64,000 nt of DNA from Megalonaias nervosa (taxonomy: Eukaryota > Mollusca > Bivalvia > Unionida > Unionidae): positions 1 to 64,000 of the forward strand of contig JAECUM010033823.1 of the NCBI GenBank assembly GCA_016617855.1. Direction: 5' to 3'. The notes below the pieces were generated by a model that was not told the origin of the DNA, did no database searches, and saw only the letters and a program-made list of their open reading frames with translations. This document shows, piece by piece, positions 50,000-62,025 of the stretch (within the stretch, counting starts at the first letter, position 1; every line of letters starts with the position of its first letter). A program made the position numbers and the translations under genes.

Positions 50000-50205
50000 C
50001 ATATATACTTGCTTATACATTGGGACCTATCTGGAAACAAGATAAACCCGGATCTGCCACCGCATAATGGGCTGGCAGGTCAGAGTCATTGTTGTTTGTT
50101 CTACTGAATGCTCCTAACAAACTGCATTGACACAGATCTGCCTTATGTGATGGCAGATCTGTGTCTATGCCTTTTCCAGTTGGATCCGAATTGTATGTAA
50201 TTACA
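50000..50205. mobile_element. double-palindrome foldback element, copy F
   Basis: Starts ccatatatacttgcttatac. Hairpins: cccggatctgccaccgcat / ggctggcaggtcagagtc and gacacagatctgccttatg / gatggcagatctgtgtc. Confidence 0.75.
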
Positions 50206-50869
50206 TATGGTAATGTTCACATGAAAGAAATGGAAGAAAGGATTCAGTGGCAGGTTTGGTTTTGATTATATAAACTTTCAACAACACAATGCTTTTGGAT
50301 TTTAATATTCTATTTTAATCTAGTTTTATGTATATTTACAACAATATCATGTTACAGTTCAGAATTTTTAAGGAATTTAATAAATTTTCTTTTTGCTAAG
50401 AAGTGCCTTAATTTAAATATTCCATCATGTTTTGAAGTATATCTCGGAATTGACCTCAAAGAGAGGCAATTTACCATAAATAACAAAATATTAGTAAGCA
50501 TCAAATTTTGGCTAATTTAGCGAGCAGAGTTAATTTCTGAAAATTGTTTTCAAGTTTAATGTTGATGCAAGTTTAATGTTGAGATGAAAAAAACTGTCAG
50601 TATTTGATTTGATTTGTTTAAAATATTTTGATGTGATTACACACACAAAGAAGTTGGATTACAAGTTTTGCCACTCGCAAGGCTGGAATGAATCATCATT
50701 TATAAGTGTTGATAGAGCATAACTATTGTCATCAAAGAGTTTTGTTTTTACAGATTTGTAATTCACTAAAATTTGATGTTGCTAATATGTTGAATTAAAA
50801 ATCAGCTAAAATTTATTGATGCCAGAATATTCTGATTTATTGTACTTAAAATGTACTTTCATGTACATA

Positions 50870-50936
50870 ATAGCCTATCTTGTGCTGAAAAATGGCATTA
50901 AACCCTATGACAACAACAACAACAACAACAACAACT
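50870..50936 (+). mobile_element. SINE/LINE 3' end with (CAA)n tail
   Basis: Reads tagcctatcttgtgctgaaa, then atggcattaaaccctatga + (CAA)n, the same terminal sequence as the minus-strand SINE at 18600. The 5' part is absent, consistent with 5' truncation. Confidence 0.65.
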
Positions 50937-51010
50937 TTCATGTACATAGATTCTGAAGTATATCGACAAACCAGTTATGTGATAACTTTCACATAAAGGT
51001 CAAGTCCTAT

Positions 51011-51304
51011 AATTCATAAATCAATGTCTATTTACCAGCATACTGGTAATACATAAATCAATGTCTGTTTACCAGCATACAGGTAATATATAAATCAATA
51101 TCTATTTACCAGCATACTGGTAATACATAAATCGGTGCTTATTTACCAGCATACTGGTAATACATAATTCAATGTCTGTTTACCGGCATACTGGTAATAC
51201 ATAAATCAGTGTACATTTACCAGCATATCAGTAGTACATAAATCAATGTCTCTTTACCAGCATACCGGTAATACATAAATCAATGTGTATTTATCGGCAT
51301 ATTA
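51011..51304. repeat. 37-bp minisatellite with palindromic core, about 8 copies
   Basis: The unit is atacataaatcaatgtctat + ttaccagcatactggta. Each contains the near-palindrome taccagcatactggta. Followed by a duplicated block 'ccacctgtcaataaatacca' at 51310 and 51450. Confidence 0.93.
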
Positions 51305-51534
51305 AAACCACCTGTCAATAAATACCACTTTTAGCAGGTTTCCTAAGTAGATTTTACAGTCCATTATGACTAAAGTCCTATTTAATCTGGAAAGCAAATG
51401 TTAAGATCAGGCTAATTGTTCATGTATACCTATATACCTGCATATAATGACCACCTGTCAATAAATACCACTTTTAGCTGGTTGCCTGAGAGACTGTTAC
51501 ACTCTGATTTGATTTAGGTTTATTTAATTCTTCA

Positions 51535-51730
51535 GTTGTTAGATGTGGTGTGGTGTTTTATGGCACAGCAACACTTTGAAGGTTATATTGTGCTGAGGCA
51601 AGTTGAGTAAAGTTTATTGACCATGGGCACACCACAGTAGTCAGTCTGGGTTGATCCAATAGGTTAAATCAAACCCAGACTCTATTGGTCAAGAATGCAG
51701 CACCTTAACCACTGAGTTAACAAGAATGTT
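51535..51730 (-). mobile_element. tRNA-SINE-like element, family C
   Basis: Minus strand: box A GTTAACTCAGTGGTTAAGG, box B CTGGGTTTGATTTAAC, body with 'CAGACTGACTACTG', and the 3' end GTTGCTGTGCCATAAAACAC + CACACC. Internally it has the inverted pair gtctgggttgat / aacccagac. Confidence 0.7.
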
Positions 51731-52047
51731 TGAGATTACACTGGCACTAGGGAGGAAGCAGGTAAAAAGCATGCTTTACAATCTCACAAAAGTAAACAGA
51801 CTTGTGTTTCAGTGCTCAAACTAGATTGCTTCTGAGGCATCTAGTATGTTATCTCAGTTTAGTTAAAGTTCTCAATCTCAAGGAACATTTTGCCAAAAAT
51901 ATGAACTTTCAACAATGAAATTCAATTTTATTTTTATTTAGTTGCAAACATTTTCATTTGTTTGCATATATACATGTGTACATGTTATGCTCAAATCAAA
52001 TCTGTTTTGATTTTCTGTAAGCTTAATAAACTAGATAGTGTCATGTA

Positions 52048-52317
52048 GGATGTCCAATATCATAAAGGATACATTGTTGTCAAACAGCTGTCCAATATCA
52101 TAAAGGATACATTGTTGTCAAACAGCTGTCCAATATCATAAAGGATACATTGTTGTCAAACAGCTGTCCAATATCATAAAGGATACATTGTTGTCAAACA
52201 GCTGTCCAATATCATAAAGGATACATTGTTGTCAAACAGCTGTCCATTATCTTAAGGGATACATTGTTGTCAAACAGCTGTCCATTATCATGAAGGATAC
52301 ATGGTTGTTAAACAGCC
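52048..52317. repeat. 38-bp minisatellite, 7 copies
   Basis: Units of ctgtccaatatcataaagga + tacattgttgtcaaacag. The first five copies are essentially identical; the last two are diverged. Confidence 0.97.
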
Positions 52318-52451
52318 ATCCATACATGCAGAATTTGCATTTAAAGTTCATTTTTATAGTGTTAAAACTAAGAAAACAACAATTGCACTATACTCAGCTT
52401 TTGGGTTCTTGTAATGCTGATATAGACTTTGTTAAAACATTCTGTTTTTAC

Positions 52452-52654
52452 TAACTTATCGGTCCAGTCCAACTGCAAACTGTACAGACCCAGGACTCCC
52501 ATCACATAATGGCAGATCTGGGTCTATGCAGTTAGGAGTAATTAGTGGAACAAACAAAATAGATCCTCATTTGCTATTGCATTATGCAATGGCAAATCAG
52601 GGTCTATCTTGTTTGTTTTTGTATTCAAACTTGTATCTGGGTTATATACAGTAG
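52452..52654. mobile_element. double-palindrome foldback element, copy G
   Basis: Contains gacccaggactcccatcac / aatggcagatctgggtc and gatcctcatttgctattgca / caatggcaaatcagggtc. The right end ttatatacagta resembles the other copies. Confidence 0.75.
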
Positions 52655-53680
52655 TGTTTTTTCAGTTTTTGTATAGGCCAGTACCAGTATTCTATGGTAC
52701 TGAAGAATGGAATGTAGTATCAATTGTTTTATCATGATCATATGTATCATTATGTTGGTTATAGAAACTAAGACATTTTTTCCATATTAAATTTCAAAGA
52801 AATATTCTTTCTGCAGTAATCTGCATTCTGAGGAGCTAATCAGAAAGTAGTGTCACTATAGGGAGCACTTTTAGAAATGACTAACTTACTGTGCTATGGT
52901 ATTTATTTTGCCATTAGTTTCCTTATGTACTAATTTTTTTTATATATCAAGTTGAAATTATAAGTATTATTATTATTATTATGTTCAAAGGATTTTATTT
53001 AAAGTTTTTGTATCAATAAAAATTTTAAAGTAATTATTTCTTGTCTTTGCTTTATGGGATCAGTCTTGAAAGAACCTGTAATTAAATCAGTACACTAGTC
53101 GATCCTAATCATTCACATATATCTGCATCCAGGTGGAGGTGGGAGAGGTGGCAAGAAACATCCCATCCTATGAGACTGGGGTCCAAAAAAGGTCAAAGAT
53201 CGAAGTCACAATCAGCAGATTCTTAAATTACTAGACAGGTCACTAGTTAAAGGTTTAAAATCTGAATATATTTCATGCCTTTGTTGCTGACTGTCATCAG
53301 ACATTGTATGCAACCATTCTATTGGAATTTAAATGTCTCTAGCGATTTTGGAGGTCAAAGGTCTTAGTCCCAGTAATTAGTCCTTACAGTTATTAGATCA
53401 GACTTAGTACTTAAGTTAATTTGGAGTACATGGAGCATGGGGATAAGGTCAGATGTTAAAGTCATTAGGTTCAAATTGTTTTATGCCGTGTGGGTAATTT
53501 GTTGAACATCTTTTCAGCTAGCTGTATTTTCTGTTTAAATTGGTGGATTGACATCAATTTCGCTTTCTTGTGTATGAAAAATATCACAAAAGGCTATACA
53601 GTAATCACAAAATCTGTCTGTCTGTCCAGTGCCAATCTTTTAAGTAAAGATTGTTTTAACAGGGCATTATTTTCTGTTGC
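52655..53680. other. intergenic, nothing recognised
   Basis: AT-rich DNA with a short (ATT)n run near 52967 and an AATAAA at 53015-53020. No gene. Confidence 0.5.
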
Positions 53681-54570
53681 TTTAGATTGATTTGTATCAG
53701 ACTATCAGATTCATGAAACATCTCATTGGGTTTCAAGGTCATGAGGTTAACTCTCATGGTCAGTTTATCAGTTTATTAAAACTTTGGGAAGTGACCTTAT
53801 CATTTTGTATCCTTATATAGGTGGGGGTATATAGTAATCCTTGTGTCCATCTTTATGTACATCTGTCTGTCTGTCCTGTCTGGCACTTTGGATAGATTGT
53901 CATTAGACTCATTTTATGGTCATGACAGGAAAATGTACATATTGACAAATAAATTTGCACCTGTAATTTTTGTAACAGTTATTATTCTTTCTGTCTTGTA
54001 GCAGTATGTGACACTGTCTTATTAATAGTCCTGTTGTTTTTGATGGATTGCCATGAAATTTGGTCATCACCTGAAGGTGCAATGTTTGTAGAGTCTGTAG
54101 CTTAATACATAACATGACATAATTTCATTAGCACTTTTAGTCCTGCCATTTTTGATGGCTTGCCATGAAATTTGGTAAATGTTATGGTCATGACCAGATT
54201 ATGCACATATAACAAATCACTTTGCTTCCACTGTTCTTTTTCAGTTTTTGCCAATTATGCCCTGTATCTTAATGCGGTACATGGCATAATTTTGTTAATA
54301 TAACTAGCCCTGTAGTTTGTGATGGGTTGCCATGAAACTTCAAAAATATTATGGTCATCAGCTGAAGGTGAGCATATCAACCATTCTCTTTGCTCCCCCA
54401 TTTACTTTTAGAATTATTGCCCTTTTTATGTTGTAGCTAAAGGCATTGTGTGACACAATCGCATTAGCAAAACTAGTGCCACAGTTTATCTTGCACTTTT
54501 TTATGGGTAACTATAAAGCTTGGTATGTATTATGGTCATCATCTATTGATAAATCATTGTGCACTCTTAA
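53680..54570. repeat. degenerate ~110-180-bp repeat ('ttgccatgaaatttggt')
   Basis: Cores 'gatgg.ttgccatgaaa.tt' at about 54042, 54155 and 54320, with a weaker one at 54500, each followed by 'tatggtcatca.ctgaaggtg'. Diffuse and old. Confidence 0.65.
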
Positions 54571-55399
54571 GAGTTATTGACCTTTTTGATTGGGAGATGG
54601 ATTCAGTGTATGGCAGAATTATGGTGGCACTCTACAGTTTTGCATTTTGCATAGGGTTTAAAGAAAAAGAATTTCCCAGTTTTCTCACTGGTTACACTGG
54701 CTATTTAGAAAAGACTTTGTATATCTTAGATATTTTTCAAGAACCTTTAATTTCCTTTATTTTGGTGTATGATAATGGGTGTAATATGGGTTATAGAGTA
54801 TAGAGCTTGGCCTTACTTCATTATGCACCTCTCAAAAAACTGCTCACTCCATTTGGTCATTTTCAGTTCCTGGACTTCACAGGTAAATTCTGAGAAAAAA
54901 AGAGCTCATAACTTTTCTTACATTTTATAATTTGGTAATTCATTCATTGCACTTTCAGAAGCTGGCATTGCCCAGCCCAGCAAAATTAATATTCCCAGTT
55001 TTAATAACTGCTACAGATAGTGTACTTTATGCTAATTCAGGCTGAATTTAGAGCAAGGGAGTGGTCATTTTAGTTACTGTGTGCTTAGATCATGTGCAGT
55101 TTTCACAAGTACAATATCCAACGAAATTTCAGCCACAGTACATGAAAGTAACATAGAAGTTCATATTATCTTTAGAGTGCCCCCTATGTGAAAACAAGAA
55201 CTCTTGCAGTTTGGGTGAATTGCTGTGAAATGTATTACATATTACATCAAAAGATGTGTATTTCGACAAGTTATTGTACTAACACTATTTTCAGAAGAGT
55301 TATGTGCTTTTAGCTTAATTGGCCAATTAGGCCAAGTGAGCTATGGTATGATCTTTTGTGAGGTGTCCATTGTCTGTCCGGAATTGCTAATTACATTTT

Positions 55400-56560
55400 T
55401 TTTCTCACCAAACTCCCAACAGAGTTAGACCAAACTTGAAAGAAAGCTTCCTTGCATGAAGGTCTTTAAAAATGTGTTCAAATTATGCTAATCCACCATC
55501 AAATACATCCACAAATATGACCTCAAATACTTAAACTATAAATAGTTTTAAGTAACTTTTCTTAAAACCTGCTGAAAATATATTTACCAAATTTGACAGA
55601 AAGCATTCTGGCATGAATGCCTTTCAAATTTGTTCAACTGATAATGATCCACCCCCAAATATGGCTACTAAAAATACAAGACAAACATGTACGAGACTTT
55701 TCCTTAGAACCGCTATGAATTTTACCAAATTTAAAAGAAAGCATCCTCACATGAGTTCTGTCAGATTGATTCAAATGGTGCTCAACCACATCATATATGA
55801 CATTGATACTAAAACTAGAAAAACATTTAAACAGTTTCTCAAAACCTGCTCAACAGAATTTGACCAAATTGGACGGAAAGAATACTGGCATGAAGGTCTT
55901 TCACATTTGTTTAAATGATAATAACCAACCATTAGAAATGGCTGCCATTACAACTTTTTCAAATAAACCACTGAACTGAATTCCACCAAATTTGAAAGCA
56001 TCATGGTTTAGAGGTCTTTCAAATTTATTCAAATGATGTCAACCCAGGCATGTTCAAATTACTCTGACCCACCATCATAAATGACCACCATTAGTAAGTA
56101 CTGAAAACATTTAAACAATCTCTCCTCAAAACCTACCCAACAGAACTTGACGAAATCTTTCAGAGAGCATCCTGGCATGAAGGGCTTTAAAGTTTTTAGA
56201 ACAATTCCAGTCTGGTCTGAAATACGGCTGTTGTTACTAAAAAATAGAAAAATCTGTAAGAGCTTCTTTCTAAAACATGACTTATAAGACAGTGATCAAA
56301 TTTGACATAAAGTGACTGAAACACCTTTCAGATTTATACAAATTATGCTGTTCTGCCATCAAATATGGCTAATGTTAGTAAAATAGTAAAACATATTGTG
56401 AATAACTCAGTCTAAAAATAACTGCTGAACAGAATTTGACCAACTTTTTCACATAGCATCTTGGCATGGGAGTCCTTCAGTATTGGACAAATAATGCTCA
56501 TGTGCTGTCAAATAAGGCTGAAAACATAAGGTAAATAAACTAGGAAAGGCTTTAAACAAT
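55400..56560. repeat. degenerate ~145-bp tandem repeat, 8 copies
   Basis: Cores 'accaaatttgaaagaaagca' and 'tggcatgaaggtctttcaaa' recur near 55432, 55586, 55724, 55863, 55984, 56152, 56297 and 56439. Each is followed by 'ccaccatcaaatatggct' and 'aaaacctgctgaacagaattt' blocks. Open frames in it are incidental. Confidence 0.8.
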
Positions 56561-56889
56561 TCTGAAACATGCAAGCAAAATCATTGGATGAAATTTCAAC
56601 AGTAAGCACACCACTGACAGATTTCTCGTTAGAGTGAAGCAAAGGAAGTAACATGATTATTTATTATCATTTTTTTAGGTTAATTTGATTTCATCCCCTT
56701 GTAGAAAAAGTTGTGGACATAAAAAATTACCTTTAGAAAGCATGATCAATAAATTTCAATAGAACAAATTGTAGAAATGTCTTTAAAATAACTTTTTGGA
56801 TTGTTTGTAATTTAAACAGAAGGAAAATATTAAATAGTCATATAATAAGCAACACTATAAGTTGTTAATGATTTGATGAGATTAGTTTG

Positions 56890-56955
56890 TGAGATACCAA
56901 TTGTTAATGTGAGATACCAATGGTTAATGTGAGATACCAATGGTTAATGTGCTGG
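56890..56955. repeat. 20-bp tandem repeat, 3 copies
   Basis: gttaatgtgagataccaatg repeated about three times. Confidence 0.9.
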
Positions 56956-58789
56956 AGCACAAACTTTTATTTTTGTTCATGGTCAGGTCAGCTGCCATGT
57001 GATATCTGTAGGCAAGACACTTTACTCTCATTGCCCAACAAAAACTAATAAAAACCACTAGGAAAAACACATTATATCACTCTTAGCCCAACCAAACTAG
57101 AAATGTCGTGTGTCTCAGATGCATATCAATAATTTATTTACTATAAAAAAAAGTGTGAGAATTTATTAATAATGCAATGTAGCATCTTGATTGAAGTGCT
57201 AAAATTTGGTACAACTCAATGGATCACAGCATCAGAATTCCTGCATATACTTAATTATGCGTTATAACAAATTTTGATTGAAGAACATACTTCCTGTAAA
57301 AACCATGTTCAACTTAACATATTAATATACAGAGAATTAGTGGTAAAACCTTGAAGTAATTTGATAAATTTGGTCAAAGAGAGATTGACAGATCCCAGTA
57401 TTCCCATATTAAAGTGCCATAATAAAATAAAATAAAATAGAGACAGTCATACATATAATTATATTGTTATAAAGGATATACAAGTTTAAAGTGCCAGATC
57501 ATCATATTAAGGCTATTCATGTAGTCAGTGCCATTACTCACAGATTATGTTGTATGTATATTTTGCATTTGGTTTAGCTTCCAATAAAAACAAAATGCTA
57601 TTTATGCCGAGAGCGTGATATATATGATCTAGAACTCGAGGAAAATTACACCAAAATTAACAGACACTGTAGAAATTATGAATTTGCATTCACAAGCTGA
57701 CAAATGTCAACTACAAGGTGAGCGAAATCAGGTACACTTGTGGCCTTTTGTTTGAGAAAGAATTCGATACGGTATAAAAAAATCCATAGATATGATGGGC
57801 CTAATTGTTGAAACCATTGGGGGGGGGGAATGAATTGTTCAAAGTTTTTAAGTTGATGTAAATAGATCCATTGGACTAGGGAGGACAGAAGACAAACATC
57901 ACACTCAGTGGGTTAAAGCTAAAAAGACTACTGGCTCAATCCAATCGTCACGAGCAAGACAATTTGTTTTGAGGTAAAATGCAATGAAAACCTTAACTCT
58001 ACATGCATTTATAGTGAGACGTTAGTAGTATTTGCAGCTAAAGATTATCATTGGACAATTATCATCTAAATATTTTGTAATAAAAGTCTCTGAATCACGT
58101 TGACGCATTTCCTTATTTATTTTCAAAGTACTGAATATTGGAAAAGGACGTTAAGTTTCTAAATTATGAATTAGAAGCCAAGTCCACGGGGACAAAAAAA
58201 TCCAAGGAACAATGCTGGTTGTACAACCCATTCAGATCTGAATGGTTTTCAAGCTATAACTTCTAAGACGTAAGCCCGTTTAGAGGGTGGTGATAAGGGG
58301 ATAACGACCGACTTACTAATCTATGCTGATTGCACATATTAACTCCCTTTGCAATGCCGAGGATGTGTATCTACGTTAACGCTATATTATAAACTGTTTC
58401 AAAGTTTTGAAGTAGGACCAAGTCCCAGTGGCTAATAGAGATTCTGGGGACAATGCTTGTATGCACAAATTGTCCTTTTTATGCCGAGAAAGTGATCCAA
58501 TAGATATGGTATTGTAAAGAAGATAAATCACACAAACATTAATATCCAATTCAGCAAACATGTGTTCCATTTTTTTCCATTCCCCATCACGTATCAATAC
58601 GGCCTTGAATTTGTATTCGTATTATATTATATATTTCAGCGTTCCATCTGAACGATATTATGCCCACTTGAGCTTCTTGCTTGTTTTCTTAAAGAAGGTA
58701 TGCTCAAAGCATTGTTGGTTCACCAAGTTGAAGAGTTTGACATGTCACAATTTATCTTTCAGCTTGATTCATATATGTCCTTAAACCAT
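56956..58789. other. intergenic, with a possible ~300-bp duplicated motif
   Basis: Blocks 'agtccacggggacaa' / 'agtcccagtggctaa' and 'atgccgagagcgtgat' / 'atgccgagaaagtgat' recur at 57605, 58175-58260, 58345 and 58420-58490. These may be degenerate remains of the retroelement downstream. No intact gene. Confidence 0.4.
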
Positions 58790-59030
58790 AAGTAACAGTG
58801 TCATCCGAATGCATAAAGCATGTTAGTGTGGTAAGATACTAAAGGAACATAGTAAAAAGTAAAAAGAATCGTGGTCCTAAAATTGACCCTTGAGGAACTT
58901 CTCCAGAAACCTTGGATGGGTCGCTTAAAACATCATTAAAACAAGTGGTTTGAGACCTGTTGTTTATGTTTGTGTTTCATGTATCTTTTTGTTCGACTAT
59001 CGAAAGTGGAAAGCTGATCTTTTTTCCTAC
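58790..59030 (-). pseudogene. non-LTR retrotransposon (LINE) reverse-transcriptase fragment
   Basis: The minus strand encodes SDPSKVSGEVPQGSILGPRF (QGSILGP at 58873-58893), the typical RT domain block. About 20 codons later comes MHSDDT (58798-58811 region), corresponding to the catalytic F-A-D-D-T box. A stop lies between the two blocks, and the finger and thumb parts are not recognisable, so the copy is inactive. A Jockey/RTE/L1-type clade cannot be assigned from this piece. Confidence 0.75.
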
Positions 59031-59596
59031 CTCTCAGTACCATACTTCATTGTGCACAATGCTACATTAGTAATTAGAATTTAGTTTCAGATATGACTTT
59101 GCCTTTAAAGGATGCGGCGGCGGGGGGTTGGGTTGGAACCTACAGGCAGAGCCAGTATATATAGACTGAATATTGCTTTACATCTACTCGTTTCAAATAT
59201 GATGGTACAAAAATAGTTAGCATCCATAGACTGAACTCATTACGCACGGACTTGTAGATTAGTTAGTATCCATGTTCAGCCATTTATTATTGTTTGTTAA
59301 GCAAGAAGATATCAGTCGTAACCGATCAATAACATTCTCAGATAGTAAACAAGACCTGCGAACTAATCAGATCCCAGTAAGTAGAAACGTTTCTCGATAA
59401 CAGCTAAAATGCGACTGTCCCGATGTGAAATCTTTCCCGTTTAAATTGTAGCCCTTGCCTTAAAGTGATAAACTGATACATCGATAGAATGTACACCTGA
59501 TCATTTAGTACTTTAAAGATGGAAAGTTGTTGTATTTCTGGAAATGAAGTAACAAGGAACAAACTTCGGGTTTTACTTACTCTTTAATGTATGGAT
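59031..59596. other. intergenic, nothing recognised
   Basis: No gene or repeat array beyond a G-rich patch at 59114-59132. Confidence 0.5.
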
Positions 59597-59738
59597 ACCC
59601 GCGGTAGCTCAATTGGTAGAGCGTTAGACTACTAATCCAATGATCGCAGGTTCAATACCCACACTGGCCAGTCTGGGTGGGCTACCTTGGTTTGATCCGA
59701 GGTTATGCATGATATATATTGCCGTGAAAAAAAAAGAA
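59597..59738 (+). mobile_element. tRNA-derived SINE, family D
   Basis: The head cccgcggtagctcaattgg + tagagcg is a good box A, and gcaggttcaatacc a box B. The cloverleaf arms are mismatched (anticodon and T stems do not pair fully), and the head continues into a non-tRNA body (cagtctgggtgggctacctt) and an A-run at 59727. That makes it a SINE rather than a functional tRNA gene. Confidence 0.75.
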
Positions 59739-60130
59739 ATTGCACCAATAGACCATTAGTATGTGACTTTTAAGTTGAAAACAAATTAGGCTTGCCAAGA
59801 AATTGTTACATTTATTTTTGCATTACGTTCAAAATATCATTTAGACGTTAACTAAAGATGCCATCAGTTAATATATTTTCGCATATCCGTTATGTTGTTT
59901 ACTAAATTAAATTGACAGTTGGTTGGATACACCGCCGAATGAATATTGTGTATTATTGGTGATTGATGTTTACTATTTTCGGAGCCATGTGTATAAATGT
60001 TAAATTATTTCCGAGTCTTTCATCTCTTTGACCTTAGTGTCAACATCTTTTTGAGTGTATTATTGTTACTTTATTTTGTCATGGATACTATTCAGAGTCT
60101 GGGTTCACTCAGGTGTGACTGAACGAGCCG
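59739..60130. other. 5' flank of SLC5-like gene
   Basis: No coding region. Probable promoter-proximal DNA. Confidence 0.4.
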
Positions 60131-60140
60131 TATATAAAGG
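60131..60140 (+). promoter_or_regulatory. TATA box candidate
   Basis: tatataaagg lies 41 bp upstream of the proposed ATG at 60172. Transcription would begin near 60160, leaving a very short leader. Position and match are good, but no other promoter element is evident. Confidence 0.4.
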
Positions 60141-60171
60141 TGATACAGGTAAAAAACTCTTTCTTATCAAT

Positions 60172-60258
60172 ATGGTGGAAGTGAAGAACTCTCTACACTG
60201 GGGGGACGGCCTCGTGATCTTGGCTTATTTCGTTGTCGTCATCGGTGTGGGGATAATC
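60172..60258 (+). CDS. SLC5-family sodium/solute symporter, first coding exon
   Basis: 29 codons from ATG (context atcaatATGG) to donor atc|gtaagt, phase 0. The product begins MVEVKNSLHWGDGLVILAYF and continues VVVIGVGII. This is the start of the first membrane helix of sodium/glucose cotransporter (SLC5) proteins, where W-x-D-x-x-V-I-x-x-Y-F-V-x-V-x-x-V-G is typical and the next exon would begin W-S or W-A. SLC5 proteins couple Na+ entry to sugar, myo-inositol, vitamin or similar uptake at the plasma membrane. Which member cannot be told. The frame is open upstream to a stop at 60052-60054, so a start further 5' is possible but the TATA box argues against it. The following exons are beyond the window. 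Confidence 0.7.
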
Positions 60259-61071
60259 GTAAGTAAAGAAGGCGTATAGGGAATTTTTTTCCCCTCTCCA
60301 AATACACATCATGTCATCTCTGGGATCCCATAAGATCCCAACGTGTGTTAACATAGCGACTTTTCAAGAAGGAATGCTTGAACGAAAAAGAATACGTTTT
60401 CGAGAGAAAAAAGGGTATTCTACTCTCTATTACACCAAGATTTGTCTTGCCAAAACTATTAAAATCACATGAAATCTGATCACTTTTTCACGTAAAAACG
60501 TGTGAACCGCGGTAGAACATGTTATAGATGAATCAATCATTCACAAGGAAAATTGTTCTGATAAGTCCTCTTCACAAAAGAAAAGTTTTACTTCTTTTGA
60601 AAAACAATAATTGTTTTCTGAAAAATGTAATTCCTCGTGAAAATTCCACTTGTTCACAAAACAAGCGAAAAAGTATTCTTTATCGTCAGTGGCTTGCATT
60701 GAAATGGAATGGCATTTTTTTTTTTTTAAGAAAGTGATATTCTTCATGATAGCTAGAATTTTTTCACGAAAAGTAACTTTTGTGAAAAATTTCTATAATA
60801 TGTAATTACTTTTTTGTGAAATATGACATCGATTCTGAAAGACTGCATCTTTTTCATGAAGGAGTAAATACAACTTTTCTCTTTAAAAAAAAGTTTATCG
60901 ATTTACCTATATAGTCGCTATTTTCGTGAAGAAAGTGACATTCTACGTGAAACTCTTTTTGTGAAGACGTTTAATATCTACCATTGACGTAACAAATAAT
61001 AATTATTCGAGAAAAGTGTCCCTTTGGCATACAAAAACAATTTTTAATGAAACCTTTATAGTTTAAATGAA

Positions 61072-61378
61072 AACGGTATTGTTTTGTGAAGCAACCAGTC
61101 TCCATGGCGATGGCATCATTGATACGCTCGTGCCATTCCAAATCAAATATAGAGGTTTCTGTTCATATTTACATAAAAATGGCTCTGTTTTGCGAAGCAA
61201 CCAGACTCCATGATGATGGCATCATTGACGCGCTCGTGCGATTCAAAATCAAATATAGTTTTCTGTTTATATTTACATGTAAAAGGCATTGTTTTGCGGA
61301 GCATTGAGTCTCCATGGTGATGGCATCATTGACCCACTCATGCCATTAAAAGTGAAGGTTTCTGTTTATATTATATTT
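61072..61378. repeat. ~107-bp tandem repeat, 3 copies
   Basis: Each copy contains tgttttgcgaagcaaccaga, ctccatggtgatggcatcat, tgacgcgctcgtgccattc and tttctgtttatatttaca. Slight divergence between copies. Confidence 0.92.
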
Positions 61379-61914
61379 ATTGTTGACTCTTTAGTACCTG
61401 AAAACCTCATATCCGTTGTTCTTATAAAATTCTGCCACATAATATGCGAAATATTTCGCGTGAAAATGTTACTTCCTTAAAGGTGGACCTCCAATGATAT
61501 ATGTGCGGAAGTGACGTTACAGAGAAAGACGGACTCGATAAAGTAGAGACTTTTGTGTTTTGATATTCACAGCAAACACTGAATTGATCTGTCTGTTTGA
61601 GGCACTTCAGAACTTGAAATAACTAGTGCTACCGTATGCAACCAGTCTACGTATTATACAGTCATCAATTGATTTTATTTAATTTAAAAAAAAAAAATTA
61701 ACGAGGAAATGTAAACAAGAACAAAAAAAGGCGCAGAGACAACTGAAGTTGAGAAGAATTACAAATACTGAGTAATACTGTTGCTGATTCTGGATCAGTT
61801 AATAAAAATATTCAGTTTATATTGTTTGATTACATCCATTATTGGGGCTTCTCCCCGTTTTATCTTAGATAAATGTTAATTTAATGACTCAGTACAGCCC
61901 CTACTGACAATATA

Positions 61915-62025
<111 letters not shown>

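Larger units (their letters stand above)
48656..51010 (+). other. probable 3' UTR and intergenic DNA
   Basis: No coding region is recognised. Candidate polyadenylation hexamers are scattered and cannot be assigned. A foldback copy and a SINE 3' end lie in it. Confidence 0.4.

Noticed and set aside
59598..59670. functional tRNA gene
   Set aside because: Anticodon and T stems contain mismatches, the implied anticodon would be unusual, and the sequence runs on into a SINE body with an A-run.
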